A DNA stretch of 55,568 nt from Candidatus Zipacnadia bacterium (GTDB lineage: Bacteria > Armatimonadota > Zipacnadia > Zipacnadales > UBA5352): NCBI GenBank assembly GCA_029820295.1, contig JALGVA010000012.1, forward strand, positions 1 to 55,568, in the 5' to 3' direction. The notes below the pieces were generated by a model that saw nothing but the letters and a program-made list of their open reading frames with translations, was not told the DNA's origin and ran no database searches. Of this stretch, positions 1-8,643 are shown one piece after another. A program made the translations under genes and the position numbers. Positions within the stretch are counted from its first letter, which is position 1. Each line of letters begins with the position of its first letter.

Positions 1-30
1 TCACCGGTTCGAATCCGGTTGCCGCCTCCA
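1..30 (+). tRNA. tRNA-Cys, 3' end only (cut by window edge)
   Basis: The first 30 bases are the 3' end of a tRNA. A perfect T-arm lies at 3-19 (5-bp stem around a TTCGAAT loop), followed by a seven-base acceptor strand at 20-26 (TGCCGCC), discriminator T at 27 and an encoded CCA at 28-30. A U discriminator with a GGCGGCA-type acceptor fits bacterial tRNA-Cys best; tRNA-Gly also has U73 and is the alternative. The tRNA-Leu just downstream supports Cys, because a Gly-Cys-Leu tRNA order is known in other bacteria such as Escherichia coli. The anticodon lies outside the window. Confidence 0.75.
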
Positions 31-44
31 GTGTCTTTAACGGC

Positions 45-112
45 GGGGCATGGGGGATGGGGGATGGGGCATAGGGGGTGGGGCATAGGGGATGGGGCAT
101 GGGGCATGGGGG
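45..112. repeat. G-rich short tandem repeat between two tRNA genes
   Basis: About 68 bases of imperfect tandem units built from GGGGCAT and GGGGAT/GGGGGAT words, with almost no cytosine apart from the GCAT words. Runs of three to five G recur every six to eight bases, so the plus strand could form G-quadruplexes or slip during replication. It sits between the tRNA-Cys end and the tRNA-Leu start and would be in the tRNA spacer transcript if the two are co-transcribed. No protein-coding role is evident; open frames across it are low-complexity artefacts. Confidence 0.8.
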
Positions 113-194
113 AACGGCACCGACTCAAGGCCTCACCTGTGTCCGGCGTGACGTTGTCGTCGCTGCCGTGCTCTGTCGTTCGCTGTCGTACAAA

Positions 195-286
195 GCCGGA
201 GTGGCGGAACTGGCAGACGCCGGGGACTTAAAATCCTCTGAGGGATTACCCCCCTCGTCCGGGTTCGAATCCCGGCTCCGGCACCA
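195..286 (+). tRNA. tRNA-Leu (anticodon UAA)
   Basis: A complete class II tRNA of 92 bases including encoded CCA. The acceptor strands at 195-201 (GCCGGAG) and 276-282 (CTCCGGC) pair perfectly, with discriminator A at 283 and CCA at 284-286. The anticodon loop is 227-233 with TAA at 229-231, closed by a 5-bp stem with one G-U pair. A long variable arm precedes the T-arm (259-275). It follows tRNA-Cys by about 165 bases, separated by the G-rich repeat, and is probably the last member of a tRNA cluster. Confidence 0.95.
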
Positions 287-311
287 GCATGAGTTCGCAT
301 CCGCAGACATC

Positions 312-3311
312 CTACGGAGCGGTGAAGGCCTCTTCGGGCGGCAGGTAGGTGACCATCAGGTCCTTGAGGTAGACCTCCTGTTGCGGGACCGGCCCATACT
401 CCCGGAAGCGCAGCACCTTCTCCGGCAGCGTGATGATCAGGCGCGTGAAGCGCAGCGGGTAGTGCACCACGCCATCGCCGCTGAAGCGCCACTGGCTGGA
501 GTAGGGCCAGTGGTAGCCCTCGCCCGGGTAGTTGCCCGGCAGCGGGAAGCGCAGGTAGCTCCAGCCCTCGAAGTTGATGCTGCTGCGCCCCCACGGGTCG
601 CCGGTGTTCCAGTCGTTCAGGCCCGCCCCCTGCAGCGCCGCGAACTGAGCGGCCGGCAGCCAGTCGGCCATCCAGTGCGTCGGCTCCCCGCTCTGCTCGC
701 AGCCCAGCGAGATCCAGCGCTGCCCGGAAGCGTCCTCCAGCTCGAAGATGATCCGACCCCAGCCACCGTTACCGTTGACCATCAGCCCGATCTCGGTCGG
801 TTCGCCCGGGATCTCAACGCCCGAGTTATGCCGCAGCGCCGAGAACATGGGCAGATAGACCGGCCCCTCCACCGGCAGCCGCGGGCGCACGCACAGCACC
901 TCGGGCTCGCCCTCGAACTCCGCCACCTCACGGTATTCGAACTCTCCCTTGCGTCGCGCGCAGGCGAAGTCGTACATCTCCAGCTCCAGGTCGCGGCCGG
1001 TCTCAGCCGTCCACTCGTCCATGTCGCCCAGCGGTGAGATCACGAAGCTGTCGTCTTCGGGCCGACCTGGCAGCGCCGCGTCGCCGGCCTCGAGGCGCGC
1101 CACGCGCACCTTCGAGACCACGTAGACGGGATCGGAGGAGATCGTGACCCTCGCTCGGCGGCGGCGTACTGGCAGCGGCTGCTCGTGCCCCATCATGTCC
1201 ACCAGCGTCGGCCGGTCCTCGACCGGCAGCGTCACCTGCACCTCGCGCGTGCCGCGCACGGTCCACAGGCAGGTGACGCGCCGGCCATCGCCCCGGCGGA
1301 ACTCCAGCGCGTAGACGGTCGGCGCGGCGCAGGGCACAATGCGCTCGAAGCGCGCGCCGTCAAGCACCTGCGTGAGGGTCGCCACCGCCACGTAGGAGGG
1401 CTTGGGGCTGACGTCGGGCTGGGCGAAGCAGAAGCCCGAGGAGCCCCAATTGCTGAACCAGTAGGAGTTGCCGACATCGACGATCAGCCCGGCGCGGATG
1501 ATGGGGATCTCCCACGCCATCGAGTGCAGGATGTGGCGCACGTAGTACTGCGCCTGGGTGCGCAGCGACAGGTTGCCGGGGTTGGTGCTCGGGTAGCAGA
1601 TCTCATAGCACTGGCGCAGCGGCACGTCCTGATAGCCGTAGTGGTCGAGCACCTGCCGGTCCATCCACAGCCCGGAGTTGTTGCCCACGAAGTCCGGCGG
1701 CTGGCACTCGGGCGGGCGCTGGAAGTTCCCGGCCTCGTTGCCGCGCGAGCCGATCAGCTCGCGCGGGAAGCCGCGCTGCAGGAACTCCTCGAGCAGGTGC
1801 ACGTTCCCGTTGCCGAAGTAGATCTCGGCGTCCGGAAAGCGCATGCGGATCTCCCGGCAGGCGCCCAGCGCGCCCTCCCACATGACGTCGAAGCGCTCCT
1901 GCTCGGCGGCGTCGAACTCGTAGGGCTCGCGGCCTGTGAACATGGTGGGGGTGCGCTGGATGTGCGCGCCGGAGATGGCATCCTCGTGGAAGATCATGAT
2001 ACGCTCGGGCAGAGGCAGGCTCGGGTCCTCGGCACAGCGGCGCCACAGCTCGCGTACATCGTCGGCGCTCCTGGCCTTCACGTCATTGCCCTTGAGCACG
2101 CCGTAACGCTCGCGCGCCTCGGCGGGCTGGTTGAACATCCCGTAGCGCAGCCCGGCCCTCACGTAGAGCGGCCCGGTAATGCCCGTATCGGCGGGCGTGT
2201 AGTGCCCGCCGCAGAAGTCCCATGCGCCCCACGGCGCCTGGTCGCGATGGCGGCGCGTATCGGGCGCGAGCAGCGCGAAGTGCGTCGCGCGCGTGAGCCA
2301 CGCCTCATCACCCCGCTTGAGGCTGACCGCCAGCGCGTACCAACCGCGGCGGGGCACCTCGACCGGCAGCGTCATGCGCGCCTGCGGCACAAACCGCGGC
2401 CCGATCTCGACCGAGGTTGTGGTGACCTCGCCGTCGAGGTCGGTGGCCACGGCCTCGATCGTCCACGGCCCACTGGTGGGCGTCGGGTGCACGCCGCGCA
2501 GCGTCACCTCGAAGGTGGGCGTCTGCGGCTGGTTGAAGATGTGGCCGGCCTCGCCGCTGGTGACCTCCATCTGCACCGCCGCGCGCTGGAAGGTCATGCC
2601 GTAGATGTGCACGCCGCTGGGCAGGCCCAGCGGCCGGTAGCTGAAGCGGCACGGGTCCGGGCGCCGGATCGCCAGACGCAGCTCCTTGGTCACCTCGACA
2701 TCCAGCGCGGTGCGGTCGCGGAAATCCTGCGCCAGGGCGCGGCGCAGAGGTACGCGCATCAGGAAGATGTTCCCGTCCTCCATCGGCAGGGCGCGCACCA
2801 CGTTCTCGCCGCCGGCCTCGGTGGTGCGCGGGACGGTGGCCGAGAAGTCGTGGATGGTGGTGCGCCCGGGGCCGTCGAAGCAGCCGATGCGGAAGCTCAC
2901 GACGGGCGAGTAGGCCGGGTCGGGGTCCGTGGCGGCCAGCAGCCAGACGCAGTCGTAGTCGGCGACCGGAAGCTGGAAGAACGGGCGCATCGGCGTCGGC
3001 TCCGCGGGCACCGAGTCGTACTCGGCGTAGTAGCGCGACGGGTCCTCCACCCAGTCGGGCCACTGCGCGGCGCTCAGGAAGAGGTTCTCGCCCGCGCTGC
3101 CCGGCAGGTCGAAGGGGACGCCCTGCACCGCCACGCGCACGGACGGGAAGGCGGCGCCGCCGGCGTCATTCGCGCAGCCATCGAGGCCGACGGGCACGTA
3201 GGGGCTCTTCAGGTCCACCGCCTCCTTGCGGGCGACGACCACCTCCGCCGCCTGCGCGGTGCAGGCCATGGCCATCGACAGCGCGATACCCGGCAACATC
3301 CGGTCCCACAT
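312..3311 (-). CDS. Secreted TIM-barrel glycoside-hydrolase-like protein (unassigned family)
   Basis: A 999-residue protein with a signal peptide (residues 1 to about 21, hydrophobic core then AQA-A). Residues 30-340 look like beta-sandwich domains. Residues about 355-690 resemble a (beta/alpha)8 glycosidase barrel: an FHEDAISG segment near 441-448, a GNEAGN segment near 525-530, and a KPSYVAVATLTQVLDG stretch near 637-652 typical of the end of clan GH-A-like barrels. The remainder is beta-rich. I do not recognise a CAZy family, and the catalytic acids are guesses from position. The start has a GGAGG site eight bases upstream. It is the last gene of a minus-strand group after a heparinase-like protein and a Gfo/Idh oxidoreductase (30-base gap), which suggests extracellular polysaccharide work. 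Confidence 0.8.
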   Translation of the reverse strand: MWDRMLPGIALSMAMACTAQAAEVVVARKEAVDLKSPYVPVGLDGCANDAGGAAFPSVRVAVQGVPFDLPGSAGENLFLSAAQWPDWVEDPSRYYAEYDSVPAEPTPMRPFFQLPVADYDCVWLLAATDPDPAYSPVVSFRIGCFDGPGRTTIHDFSATVPRTTEAGGENVVRALPMEDGNIFLMRVPLRRALAQDFRDRTALDVEVTKELRLAIRRPDPCRFSYRPLGLPSGVHIYGMTFQRAAVQMEVTSGEAGHIFNQPQTPTFEVTLRGVHPTPTSGPWTIEAVATDLDGEVTTTSVEIGPRFVPQARMTLPVEVPRRGWYALAVSLKRGDEAWLTRATHFALLAPDTRRHRDQAPWGAWDFCGGHYTPADTGITGPLYVRAGLRYGMFNQPAEARERYGVLKGNDVKARSADDVRELWRRCAEDPSLPLPERIMIFHEDAISGAHIQRTPTMFTGREPYEFDAAEQERFDVMWEGALGACREIRMRFPDAEIYFGNGNVHLLEEFLQRGFPRELIGSRGNEAGNFQRPPECQPPDFVGNNSGLWMDRQVLDHYGYQDVPLRQCYEICYPSTNPGNLSLRTQAQYYVRHILHSMAWEIPIIRAGLIVDVGNSYWFSNWGSSGFCFAQPDVSPKPSYVAVATLTQVLDGARFERIVPCAAPTVYALEFRRGDGRRVTCLWTVRGTREVQVTLPVEDRPTLVDMMGHEQPLPVRRRRARVTISSDPVYVVSKVRVARLEAGDAALPGRPEDDSFVISPLGDMDEWTAETGRDLELEMYDFACARRKGEFEYREVAEFEGEPEVLCVRPRLPVEGPVYLPMFSALRHNSGVEIPGEPTEIGLMVNGNGGWGRIIFELEDASGQRWISLGCEQSGEPTHWMADWLPAAQFAALQGAGLNDWNTGDPWGRSSINFEGWSYLRFPLPGNYPGEGYHWPYSSQWRFSGDGVVHYPLRFTRLIITLPEKVLRFREYGPVPQQEVYLKDLMVTYLPPEEAFTAP

Positions 3312-3341
3312 CGGCCCGACCTCCGCTTGCGACGAGCGGCG

Positions 3342-4517
3342 CTACGCCTCCTCGAAGATCGGCAGGTCCATCGGCGCGCCGGTGTCGATGGCCTGGCGCA
3401 CGGCGATGCCGATGGCGGCGCTCTCGAAACCCGCGCGCACGTCGGCGACCGGCTCCCGGCCCTCGCGGACGGCGCGCGCGAAGTCGGCGATGAGTGCCGG
3501 ATCGGCGCCGCCGTGGCCCGTGTCGCGCGTGGGACGCTCGCGGCGCTGGTTGCGCGTGTAGCGCTCGGTGACCTCGATCCAGGCCTCGCCGGTGTCGTGG
3601 TTGGCCTCGATGTCGAGCTGCGCCCGGCTGCCGTAGAGCGTGAAGTGCAGTCGGTAGTAGGGCGCGAAGTGCACCTCGGAGTACGAGGCCACCCCGCCGG
3701 AGGCGTACTCGATGCCCGCGAAGGTCACGTCCTCGACGTCGCAGGCCTCCGACCACACGCACGGGTCATCGTCGAGGTCGATCTCGATGGGCGGCTGGGC
3801 GAGGCGGCCGGTGTGACCGTGAAAGTGCGGGCAGGTGTCGCGCTCGTCGCAGTCGCGGCAACGTTTGTCGGCGGGCCGATCGCCGGCGAAGAACTGCAGC
3901 GCGCCGATCGCCTGCACCCGCCGCGGTGACGAGCCCATGAACCAGTTGAGCAGGTCGAGCCCGTGCACGCCCTTCTGCAGCACCAGGCTGACCACCACGT
4001 CGCGCGAGCGGGTGCGGGTGCGCCCGAAGAACTGCCCGGCGTCGCGGCCGACATGATCGACCAGCGCCCCCGCCAGCACCTCGCCGATCTCGCCTGAGTC
4101 GATGATCTCGCGCACGCGACGCCACAACTGGCTGAAGCGCAGTTCGAGGAAGGTACCCACGGTCAACCCGGTCTCCCGGCGCAGGCGCGCGATCTCGATG
4201 AGGTCCTCGAAGCTCTGTGCCAGCGGCTTCTCGATCAGCACGTGCCTGCCCGCGGCCAGCGCCTCACGCGCGTTGCCGGCGTGGAAGCGGTCGCCGGTGC
4301 CCACGAAGACCGCGTCGATGCCGGCCTCCCGCGCCATGGTCTCGCCCGAGTCGAAGAGCGCCACGTCCGGGAAGTGCTCGCGCGCGAGGTCGAGCCTGGT
4401 CGTGTCGAAATCCGCCATCGCGACCAGCTCGGTCTCCTCGCCGGTACGCGTCATCTCCGCGATCCAGAAGCCCCGGATCCCCAGGCCCACCACTCCCACT
4501 CTCAGCGGCTCAGCCAT
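3342..4517 (-). CDS. Gfo/Idh/MocA family oxidoreductase
   Basis: A 391-residue cytoplasmic NAD(P)-dependent sugar dehydrogenase-like protein. The N-terminal Rossmann fold shows GVVGLGIRG at residues 8-16, and the family EKP motif is at 96-98, where lysine normally acts in catalysis. A GVHGLDLLNWF segment near 183-193 carries the conserved histidine. A cysteine group C220-x2-C223-x5-C229 followed by histidines marks a subgroup of this family and may bind a structural metal, though its role is not established. Length is usual for the family. It lies 47 bases after the heparinase-like gene and 30 before the secreted barrel protein, so it probably oxidises a sugar released by their action. Substrate and cofactor cannot be read from the sequence. 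Confidence 0.9.
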   Translation of the reverse strand: MAEPLRVGVVGLGIRGFWIAEMTRTGEETELVAMADFDTTRLDLAREHFPDVALFDSGETMAREAGIDAVFVGTGDRFHAGNAREALAAGRHVLIEKPLAQSFEDLIEIARLRRETGLTVGTFLELRFSQLWRRVREIIDSGEIGEVLAGALVDHVGRDAGQFFGRTRTRSRDVVVSLVLQKGVHGLDLLNWFMGSSPRRVQAIGALQFFAGDRPADKRCRDCDERDTCPHFHGHTGRLAQPPIEIDLDDDPCVWSEACDVEDVTFAGIEYASGGVASYSEVHFAPYYRLHFTLYGSRAQLDIEANHDTGEAWIEVTERYTRNQRRERPTRDTGHGGADPALIADFARAVREGREPVADVRAGFESAAIGIAVRQAIDTGAPMDLPIFEEA

Positions 4518-4564
4518 CGGCGTATCCCATCCCTTCGATGCTGCGTCTCGTCATGCAGGAACGG

Positions 4565-7500
4565 TCAGTCGCCCGGCCGCAGCACAATCGACTCGCGGCC
4601 CGGCAGCGTGAGCGTGGCCGGCACCGGGACATCGCCGCGCCAGCCGCCATCCTCGCCGCGCTGGAGCGAGAACGCAAAGGTCACGGTCGCCTCGTCGTCG
4701 ACGCCGTAGTCGTAGATGAAGAACCGCCTGATGCCATCGCCATCGGTGTCCGCGAAGGCCTCATCAAGCTCCGCCGCCGAGACCTGGCCGTGCTTCGAGG
4801 TGTCGATCCAGATGTCGGTGTGGCCGTTGACCCCGGCCAGGCGCCAGGTGGCCGAGCCGTCCTCGTTGCTGAGCGTCTTGCCGTGGTAGTAACGCAGGCC
4901 GGCGAGGTAGAGATCAGTGCCGCTGACCACCGAGCCGTCGGCGGCCCTCGCTACCGGTCCCTCGCCGATGCGCGGGTCGAGCGCGAGCGTGAGCACGGTG
5001 GCGTCGCCGACGTTCTCGGCGGCGGTGATCAGGTGCATGCAGTCGCTCATGCCGTTGGTGAAGCGCACGTAGCGGCCGACCAACGCCGCCGGGTAGTCGG
5101 CCGCGGGCGCGATGGTCACGCGCCGCCGGGCGTAGTCGATCGCCTCGATGACCCCGCGCCACTCGGCCGCCTCGGCGTTCAGGCTCACCTCACCCCGGCG
5201 CAACGACCTGCCGCCGACCAGGTAAAGTGCCTCGGGCTCGCCGCCGATCTCGCGCCACACGGCGAACGAGCCGTCGGTGGCGACGCCGTCGGCCTCGGCC
5301 GGCGCGCGCTTGGGGCTGCAGATGACCACGTCGGCGCGCTCGCCCGATCGGACGCGCACCGCCACGGCCTCGCTCCCGGCCGCCAGCGGCTCGATCGCGC
5401 TCACCGGGCGCTCGCCCTCCCAGCACTCGATGACGTCGAAGAAGCGGCTGGTGAGCGGCTCAGGGCCCTGGGTGTGCGCAATCGCCCAGTCCAGCTCATA
5501 CGGTTTGCCCCCGCCCGGCGGGCGACCCCTGGCGAGGGCGATGTCGGTCTGCGTGAGCGGGAGACAGGTCATGCGCACATGCACGTCCGGGTAGTTCTCC
5601 AGCGGCCAGTCGATGGACCATGGCCGGTCGGTGCGCGCGCGCGAGACGTCGTACATGTAGGCGAAGGCCGCCAGGTCCTTGTGCTCCTCCTGCCACTGCC
5701 CGCCCTCGCCGTAGGGCACGTCCGGCCCGGCGACCGTGCCGCCGTTCTGGGCCTGGAGCGCGAGCCCCTCGATCATGGCGCCCTCGGTGCGCGGCCCGTG
5801 GAAGCTCCACCAGTGGCTGTCGCGGCCGGTCACGGTGGAGAGATCGACGGCGTAGGAGCTGCGCTCGTCGAGGTCGATGAGCGCGAGCATGCGCTCGGTG
5901 CGCTGGTCGGGGAGCATCTGGTAGCAGTCGGGCGGATCGACGTCGTAGTGGTCGGGCGCGAGGGCCATGGTCACGCGCGCCCACGGCCCGTCCGCCATGA
6001 GCGTGCAGTGCCCGCGGCTGCGCGTCTGCGTGCCCTCGGTGTGCGTGCAGTAGTGTGCCGCCCAGTGCCCCTCCCACTGGCTGCGCCAGTTCCACGAGTG
6101 CGGGTAGCCGATCTCGGGCAGCAGCTTGCGCCGCAGGCCCTCGAAGCCGATGGTGAGCATGTCATTGTGCGCGTGCCCGCGGGCCCGCCCGTAGCGCACC
6201 CACAGCGCGCGTCGGTCGTCACCGTGGCCCGCGCGCAGTATGGCGTGCCCATAGCCGTCGCAGACGTTGCTGGGCTGCTCGAGGTCGGGGCCGTGCTCGG
6301 CAACGATGGCGGTGATCTGCTCGCGCATCTCCGGGTCGGTCACCTGGCTGATGGGCGCGCCCGCATTGACATCCCACAGCGCCAGGGCGTAGCGCCAGTC
6401 GCCGGTCTGCGCGAAGGGCTTGATGAACCACCGCGGGTGCACGTCCGTGGTCAGGTGCCGGCCGTAGGGGTCGGTGCCGCACACGTCCCCGGTGTCGCCG
6501 GTCTGCGCGTGGGTGCGGCCGATCAGGTTGAAGTCGAGGCAGAAGTCGTAGAGCTGGCGGTACTTGGGGTCCTCGGTGAGCACCGGCAGCCCGGCGTCAC
6601 CGTACTGCTCCGGGTTCAGCTCGGAGATGCGGTCGAGGACGTTGGCGATCTGCTGGAAGTTGGTCACATGGCCCGCGTTGTAGCCCTGCGACTCGAAGGC
6701 CGAGCCGTCGATGAAGTAGCCGTTGGTGAGGAAGTAGCTAAGCTGGCCGCCGCCGGTGAGCGCCCACTCGACCAGGTCGTGGCTGCGTGGGGTGTTGAGC
6801 AGCAGCGCCGAGTTAACCGTGGCGAGCTGGCCCTGCGGCAGGTTGCCGATGAGGTTCCTGTCGAGGCAGGCCTGCGCGACCGTGCGGAAGTAGCCGGTTT
6901 CGATAAACTCGCGCACATCCGCCATCGTCTGAATCTCGGGGTGGTTGTGCGCCTGCAGGAAGGAGATCAGCTCGGGGTCATCGTCACTCAGATAGTCCCA
7001 GAGCTGCTCAAAAGCCTCGCACATGTACGCATGGCGCGGCACCTCCCAGTTGTGCTCGATGTAAAGCCAGGTGTTGTAGATGTGGATGTCGGTCTGGGGG
7101 ACTATCTGCCCCGCCCAGACCGCGGCGCGGGTCAGGCCCTTGCGCATGTTCAGGTTCACGGCCAGGTTCAGGTACTGCTCGGCGCTGCGGAACATCATCA
7201 GTGTCGCGGCTTTCGCCAGGCGCCGGTCACCAGAGCGAGCATAGGCGAGTGCCAGGTCGCACAGGTCGGCGACGTGATGTGAGGTGTAGTACCATGAGGC
7301 ATAGTATGCTATGAAGGCATACGGATACTGCTCGCCGGGCTTGAAGTAGCCCCAGCCGTCATCGGGGAACTCGCCGCTGGTCATGTCGCCGGCGGCGAAG
7401 TCGTTGCTGGGGAACCAGCGCCCGCACTCGGGGCAGCCGACCTTCCAGGGGTGCCCCACGGGGTCGATGATCCACGGGTAGAACGCTGACCGGCCTTCGA

Positions 7501-8113
7501 AGATCTTCCGCCCGCAGACCGGGCAGCCCTTCGGGTCCTGTCGCTGCACAAAGACCGCGCGCGGGATGGTGCTCTCGCCGAGCTGATAGTAGAGCGTCTC
7601 GTCGTCGGGCAGGCCGGCGACGATCGCGTCGGCGTCCACGCCGCCGGCCGCGCGCATGGCCTCTAGGTCCTCCGGGCGCAGGAAGCTCATATCCGACTTG
7701 TGCTCGTCCTCACCATCCATGGGGAAGATGCGCGGCAGATCCCAGTTCTCAAAGCTGCGCCTCTCCAGAGCCTGGGGCCAGGTGAGGATCTGCACGGGCA
7801 GGTCGAGGGCGTAGTCGCCGGCGGTGAAGCGGATGGCGCCCGCCTCGAGCGGCGCGAGGGCGCGGAAGTAGAAGCGCTGGGTGGTGTCGCCCGCCCGCCA
7901 TGGCCAGCGGTCGAACAGCTCGAGGGCCTCCGGGAAGCTCACCTGTAGCTCGCCACAGTCGGCTGGCGTCTCGATGACGATGCGGTTCTGCTGGCCGACA
8001 AACCAGGCGATGGGCTGCTGGATGCAGCGCAGCGGGTTCTCCTGAGCCAGTGCGGCCCCGAGCGGTACACACAACATCAGCGCCACGGCGGTGGTGGTCA
8101 GGTCTGGCTTCAT
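4565..8113 (-). CDS. Secreted heparinase II/III-like protein
   Basis: An 1182-residue protein. The start at 8113 is chosen over a longer frame because it has a GAGGAG site and gives a clear signal peptide (MKPDLTTTAVALMLC..., cleavage near residue 23). Two CxxC pairs (CPVC 197-200, CPEC 227-230) form a likely zinc ribbon just before an alpha-helical toroid-like region (about 255-600). The C-terminal half has the GHAHND motif (645-650) of the heparinase II/III-like beta-sandwich, with a conserved Tyr/His region near 470-482. Such proteins cleave uronic-acid-containing polysaccharides by beta-elimination, but many relatives have untested substrates. It is the first gene of a three-gene minus-strand unit and is divergent from the arsR-like gene, sharing a 195-base promoter region. 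Confidence 0.88.
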   Translation of the reverse strand: MKPDLTTTAVALMLCVPLGAALAQENPLRCIQQPIAWFVGQQNRIVIETPADCGELQVSFPEALELFDRWPWRAGDTTQRFYFRALAPLEAGAIRFTAGDYALDLPVQILTWPQALERRSFENWDLPRIFPMDGEDEHKSDMSFLRPEDLEAMRAAGGVDADAIVAGLPDDETLYYQLGESTIPRAVFVQRQDPKGCPVCGRKIFEGRSAFYPWIIDPVGHPWKVGCPECGRWFPSNDFAAGDMTSGEFPDDGWGYFKPGEQYPYAFIAYYASWYYTSHHVADLCDLALAYARSGDRRLAKAATLMMFRSAEQYLNLAVNLNMRKGLTRAAVWAGQIVPQTDIHIYNTWLYIEHNWEVPRHAYMCEAFEQLWDYLSDDDPELISFLQAHNHPEIQTMADVREFIETGYFRTVAQACLDRNLIGNLPQGQLATVNSALLLNTPRSHDLVEWALTGGGQLSYFLTNGYFIDGSAFESQGYNAGHVTNFQQIANVLDRISELNPEQYGDAGLPVLTEDPKYRQLYDFCLDFNLIGRTHAQTGDTGDVCGTDPYGRHLTTDVHPRWFIKPFAQTGDWRYALALWDVNAGAPISQVTDPEMREQITAIVAEHGPDLEQPSNVCDGYGHAILRAGHGDDRRALWVRYGRARGHAHNDMLTIGFEGLRRKLLPEIGYPHSWNWRSQWEGHWAAHYCTHTEGTQTRSRGHCTLMADGPWARVTMALAPDHYDVDPPDCYQMLPDQRTERMLALIDLDERSSYAVDLSTVTGRDSHWWSFHGPRTEGAMIEGLALQAQNGGTVAGPDVPYGEGGQWQEEHKDLAAFAYMYDVSRARTDRPWSIDWPLENYPDVHVRMTCLPLTQTDIALARGRPPGGGKPYELDWAIAHTQGPEPLTSRFFDVIECWEGERPVSAIEPLAAGSEAVAVRVRSGERADVVICSPKRAPAEADGVATDGSFAVWREIGGEPEALYLVGGRSLRRGEVSLNAEAAEWRGVIEAIDYARRRVTIAPAADYPAALVGRYVRFTNGMSDCMHLITAAENVGDATVLTLALDPRIGEGPVARAADGSVVSGTDLYLAGLRYYHGKTLSNEDGSATWRLAGVNGHTDIWIDTSKHGQVSAAELDEAFADTDGDGIRRFFIYDYGVDDEATVTFAFSLQRGEDGGWRGDVPVPATLTLPGRESIVLRPGD

Positions 8114-8259
8114 CCGCGTCTCCTCTCGCGCCAACGGGATCGACAGGTCGTCGTGTGCTTCGCCGGCATCCCTCCGGGACCTGCGCCCCGTGGGTGCTCT
8201 CGTGGTGTTGGTCGAGCCTTGACAGGCCGCCCGGCAGGGGCTATCGTACATATTGTCCT

Positions 8260-8275
8260 ATGCTTATATGAGCAT
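8260..8275. promoter_or_regulatory. Inverted repeat, candidate ArsR-family operator
   Basis: ATGCT (8260-8264) and AGCAT (8271-8275) form a perfect 5-bp inverted repeat around TATATG, inside an AT-rich island (about 8247-8282) that stands out in this GC-rich sequence. AT-rich dyads of this type are known operators for ArsR/SmtB repressors. It lies about 35 bases upstream of the arsR-like start and between two divergent genes, so it could control both. Autoregulation is an inference. Confidence 0.45.
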
Positions 8276-8308
8276 GATATGTGTCCGTGCATCTGAGGTG
8301 ACGCCGCC

Positions 8309-8608
8309 GTGGAGATGCCGATCCCGGACTACGACGGGCTGGCCGAGGTCTTCAAGGCACTCGGCCATCCGGTCAGGCTGAAGCTGCTCGCCCGCATCCT
8401 CAAGGGGGAGTACTGCGTCCAGGAACTGGGCGATCAGATCGACACGAGCCAGCCCTCCACGTCACAGCACCTGAGGGTGCTGCGGGCGTGCGGTCTCGTG
8501 GTTCCGGAGCGTCGGGGGAAGAAGGTCTGCTATCGCGCGGCCGACGCGGGGATCGAGGAGTTCCTGCAGTCCGCGCAGCAGGTGCACGATCAACTCGGCG
8601 CACGTTGA
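8309..8608 (+). CDS. ArsR/SmtB-family winged-helix transcriptional regulator
   Basis: A 99-residue HTH protein of normal length for the family. FKALGHPVRLKLLARIL opens the domain, and SQPSTSQHLRVLRACGLV (about 47-64) is the recognition-helix region, followed by a beta-wing with RRGKKVCYR. The GTG start has GAGGTGA seven bases upstream; a later ATG is worse placed. The ArsR arsenic site ELCVCDL is here EYCVQEL: one cysteine (C36) remains and the second is Gln, so canonical As(III) binding is unlikely. C61 and C74 are other thiols. It heads a tight operon with a NifX-like protein and a methyltransferase. It may sense a metal, a thiol reagent or a redox signal; the effector is unknown. Confidence 0.92.
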   Translation: MEMPIPDYDGLAEVFKALGHPVRLKLLARILKGEYCVQELGDQIDTSQPSTSQHLRVLRACGLVVPERRGKKVCYRAADAGIEEFLQSAQQVHDQLGAR

Positions 8609-8643
8609 GCCTGACGTACTATCCCATCTCTGGAGTGAGGTCG

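Noticed and set aside
45-112. G-rich repeat considered as a CRISPR array
   Set aside because: Repeat units are 6-8 bases with no spacers of 30-40 bases; it is a simple-sequence repeat.
1185-3929. Long plus-strand open frame (914 residues) opposite the secreted barrel protein and Gfo/Idh gene
   Set aside because: It is antisense to two clear genes, is rich in Arg, Ala, His and Gly, and has no domain or good ribosome site. Such frames are common in GC-rich DNA.
4217-7282. Long plus-strand open frame (1021 residues) opposite the heparinase-like gene
   Set aside because: Antisense shadow with low-complexity composition; the minus-strand gene has zinc and active-site motifs and a signal peptide.
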